This document shows, one piece after another, positions 13,220 to 15,055 of a DNA stretch of 15,055 bases. The notes below the pieces were generated by a model. That model worked only from the letters and a program-made list of their open reading frames with translations. It searched no databases and had not been told where the DNA came from. The first letter of the stretch is position 1; each line of letters begins with the position of its first letter. Source of the stretch: Chloroflexota bacterium (lineage in GTDB: Bacteria; Chloroflexota; Limnocylindria; Limnocylindrales; CSP1-4); the NCBI GenBank assembly GCA_021812735.1, contig JAKAMV010000140.1, positions 1 through 15,055 on the forward strand. Reading direction: 5' to 3'. A program made the position numbers and the translations under genes.

Positions 13220-13239
13220 CATCGGTCGAATGACCGATG
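13220..13239. promoter_or_regulatory. 20-bp palindromic operator CATCGGTC-N4-GACCGATG (copy 2)
   Basis: CATCGGTC (13220-13227), GAAT and GACCGATG (13232-13239) form a perfect dyad between the divergent LAL 2 gene and FG-GAP protein gene. Both arms and the spacer length equal those of copy 1 at 9532-9551. The centre is 42.5 nt from the LAL 2 start and about 43-44 nt from a possible plus-strand transcript start set by CATAGT (13261-13266), so one site could serve both promoters. The likely binder is LAL 2 itself, but another regulator is possible. Confidence 0.72.
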
Positions 13240-13260
13240 TTCGCACCGGGTCCGTGCACG

Positions 13261-13266
13261 CATAGT
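13261..13266 (+). promoter_or_regulatory. Possible -10 box CATAGT for the FG-GAP protein gene
   Basis: CATAGT matches the -10 consensus at four of six positions, including A2 and T6, and lies 21 nt beyond the palindrome. A start about 7 nt downstream would give a leader of roughly 40 nt containing the GGAGG at 13300-13304. No -35 hexamer is evident, which would suit an activator-dependent promoter. Confidence 0.3.
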
Positions 13267-13312
13267 GCCGACAGTAAGCGCCACCCCCCGTCGACCCACG
13301 GAGGCTTGCCCG

Positions 13313-15055
13313 ATGCGCCCGACGTCCCGAGCCGCGATCGCGCTGGCTCTCAGCCTGATCGCCGGCATGGCACCGCCGCTCGTCGGCCTCTCGAGGGCCG
13401 CCGTAGCGAGTGCGACGCTGACCTCCTCGACTGGCAACGGCCTCGACACCTTCGGGAAGTCCGTCGCCGCCTCCGGCGACATCGTCGCCGTCGGCGCGCC
13501 GCATCATGATGCCGGTGGCGACGTCAACAGCGACGAGGGCGCCGTCTTCGTGTACCAGCGCGGGCCGTCCGGCTGGGCGAGTGGCACCGAGATCGCGCAG
13601 CTGACCGCGTCGGACGCGCAGGTCAGGGACCAGCTCGGCTGGGCGGTCGCGATCTCCGGCGACGTCATCGCAGCGTCGGCCATCCGCGCCAACGGCGGCG
13701 CGGGCGCCGTATACGTCTTCGTCAAGCCGGCCGGTGGCTGGACGTCGATGACCGAGACGGCCTACCTGCGCAGTTCCACGGGCGACTACCTCGACCTTGG
13801 CTGGTCCATCGCCATGTCCGGGTCGATGATCGTGGCCGGGGCTCCCAGCTATGACGTCGGCCTGAAGGACGACGCGGGGGCCGCCCTAGTGTTCGAGGAG
13901 CCGGCATCCGGATGGGGCCCGCGGTCGGCCGGGGACATTACGGAAACGGCCTTCCTGTCCCTCTCGACGCCACAGGCGCACGGCCAGTTCGGCGCCTCCG
14001 TGTCGGCTTCGGGCGGCACCATCGTCGTCGGCTCGCCGGGCGAGGGTCCGTATTCCGGCGCGGCGTACGTCTATCAGGCGGACCTGACGATCGGGTGGGA
14101 GACGCTCACCCTGATGGCCAGGCTGGCGGCCTCGGACGGCGACTCGAACGATGCGTTCGGCTACTCCGTCGCCGTTCGCGGGCGACTCGTGGCTATTGGG
14201 GCGCCGTGCGACGACGATCTCGACGGGACGACCTGCTCCGGCGCGGCGGGCGAGCACAGCTGGGGCTCGGTGTACGTCTTCCGCGAGCCCTTCACGGGCT
14301 GGGCCTCCACCACCCAGCTCGCGCGTCTCCATGCAGCGACGCCGCACGCCTTCGAGAGCCTCGGCTTCTCGGTCGCGATCACCGACGACGGGATCTACGC
14401 GGGTGCCCCTGGCTGGCCCACGGGCTCGAGCTCCAGCGGGCGCGTCTACCGGTTCGTCCAGCCGTCCGGCGGCTGGAGCGACACGACCGAGGCGAGCCTC
14501 GAGTACCAGGCGCGGGAACGCTTCGGCAAGGCGCTCGCGGGCGTGGGACACACGCTCGCGATCGCCGACTCGAGCGGCCTGCGTGGCGGCACCGTGACGG
14601 TCGAGGTCACCGACGAGACCGCGCCGGTGACGAGCATCGAGCTGACCCCCGAGACGCCCGACGGGTCTGTGGGCTGGTACGCCACCTCGCCCACGATCCG
14701 GGTCACGGCCTCGGATCCCGGCGGCAGCGGCGTTGCCGGCCTGCGCTGCACGGTCGACCCGGCGGTCGCGCCCTCGACCTTCGGCGACTTCCCGGCCAGC
14801 TGCCCCTTCGCCGATCCTGGCGACATCCTGGCAGTCGACGGCGCCCACACGGTGTATGCAGCCAGCATCGACGCTGCCGGGAACGCTTCGGACGTCGTGA
14901 GCGCGACCGTCTCGTTTGATGGCGCCGCCCCGGTCACGACCATTTCCCTGACGCCGGAGGCGCCCGACGGCACGAACGGCTGGTACACCCAGCCCGTCTC
15001 GGCCGCCGTGTCGGCCACCGATGCCGGATCGGGCGTCGCCGAGACCCGCTGCGCC
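13313..15055 (+). CDS. Secreted FG-GAP beta-propeller protein with Ig-like repeats (3' end outside the window)
   Basis: The frame is open from ATG 13313 to the last base (581 codons) without a stop, so the C-terminus is missing. GGAGG (13300-13304) lies 8 nt before the ATG. Residues 1 to about 33 form a signal peptide. Seven FG-GAP-type repeats follow, with their aromatic/Leu-Gly turns near 47, 107, 161, 225, 281, 349 and 402. Most run on into a strand ending Val-Gly-Ala-Pro and then a Val-Tyr-Val-Phe strand. Seven blades make a complete integrin-like propeller. From about 436 two related Ig-like repeats begin with Ala-Pro-Val-Thr-(Ser/Thr)-Ile and share Thr-Pro-Glu-(Thr/Ala)-Pro-Asp-Gly...Gly-Trp-Tyr. 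The second runs off the end, so more may follow. Proteins of this kind are extracellular and often bind ligands or surfaces. It diverges from LAL 2 across the shared palindrome. Confidence 0.9.
   Translation, partial: MRPTSRAAIALALSLIAGMAPPLVGLSRAAVASATLTSSTGNGLDTFGKSVAASGDIVAVGAPHHDAGGDVNSDEGAVFVYQRGPSGWASGTEIAQLTASDAQVRDQLGWAVAISGDVIAASAIRANGGAGAVYVFVKPAGGWTSMTETAYLRSSTGDYLDLGWSIAMSGSMIVAGAPSYDVGLKDDAGAALVFEEPASGWGPRSAGDITETAFLSLSTPQAHGQFGASVSASGGTIVVGSPGEGPYSGAAYVYQADLTIGWETLTLMARLAASDGDSNDAFGYSVAVRGRLVAIGAPCDDDLDGTTCSGAAGEHSWGSVYVFREPFTGWASTTQLARLHAATPHAFESLGFSVAITDDGIYAGAPGWPTGSSSSGRVYRFVQPSGGWSDTTEASLEYQARERFGKALAGVGHTLAIADSSGLRGGTVTVEVTDETAPVTSIELTPETPDGSVGWYATSPTIRVTASDPGGSGVAGLRCTVDPAVAPSTFGDFPASCPFADPGDILAVDGAHTVYAASIDAAGNASDVVSATVSFDGAAPVTTISLTPEAPDGTNGWYTQPVSAAVSATDAGSGVAETRCA

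Noticed and set aside
13188..13259. N-terminal extension of LAL 2 to ATG 13259
   Set aside because: It would place both the -10 box and the palindrome within coding sequence, and the homologous fossil starts at the position equivalent to 13187.
13886..14848. Minus-strand open frame (320 codons) inside the FG-GAP gene
   Set aside because: Antisense to clear FG-GAP and Ig-like repeats; Arg/Gly/Ala-rich shadow.

Overview
The window is very G+C-rich, with third codon positions almost all G or C. It uses GTG and TTG starts, carries two large LAL-type (MalT-like) LuxR regulators, a DUF4242/SCO4226-type protein, Pro/Thr-rich linkers and Ig-like exported proteins anchored near the N-terminus. This fits a soil or aquatic Chloroflexota bacterium, or less likely an actinomycete. 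No rRNA, tRNA or marker gene is present to settle it. It reads as an accessory regulatory and secretome region rather than core metabolism.

Layout. (1) 1-337 is the 3' part of a TetR-family repressor gene. (2) 338-1434 is a gene-poor zone. It holds a tandem 20-bp repeat inside an inverted repeat, one small exported protein gene (764-1009), a hairpin, and on the minus strand a remnant of an OmpR-type response regulator. (3) 1435-4221 (minus) encodes LAL regulator 1. It diverges from a plus-strand run at 4328-9282: a DUF4242-family protein, a very large membrane-anchored Ig-like protein, an exported Ig/Pro-Thr/Fn3-like protein, and a DUF3558-like lipoprotein. The large protein's frame appears broken at its 3' end (about 7600-7690). 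(4) 9290-9500 (minus) is a decayed 5' fragment of a second-type LAL gene. It diverges from an intact two-gene operon (9623-10182) for a SCO4226-type nickel-binding protein and a small exported protein. (5) LAL regulator 2 (10251-13187, minus) converges on that operon across a strong bidirectional terminator. It diverges from a secreted seven-bladed FG-GAP propeller protein that runs off the window (13313-15055).

How it fits together. Twice, a LAL regulator (once intact, once decayed) faces a DUF4242-family gene that is translationally coupled to an exported protein. The most striking signal is a perfect 20-bp palindrome, CATCGGTC-N4-GACCGATG. It occurs at 9532-9551, next to the LAL fossil and the nickel-binding-protein operon, and again at 13220-13239, between LAL 2 and the FG-GAP gene. 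In both places it lies exactly 19 nt from a TANNNT -10 box that sits 6-7 nt before a LAL start codon. This points to an inherited promoter and operator for leaderless LAL transcripts, and to a small regulon of LAL 2, the nickel-binding-protein operon and the FG-GAP protein. That regulon is inferred, not demonstrated.
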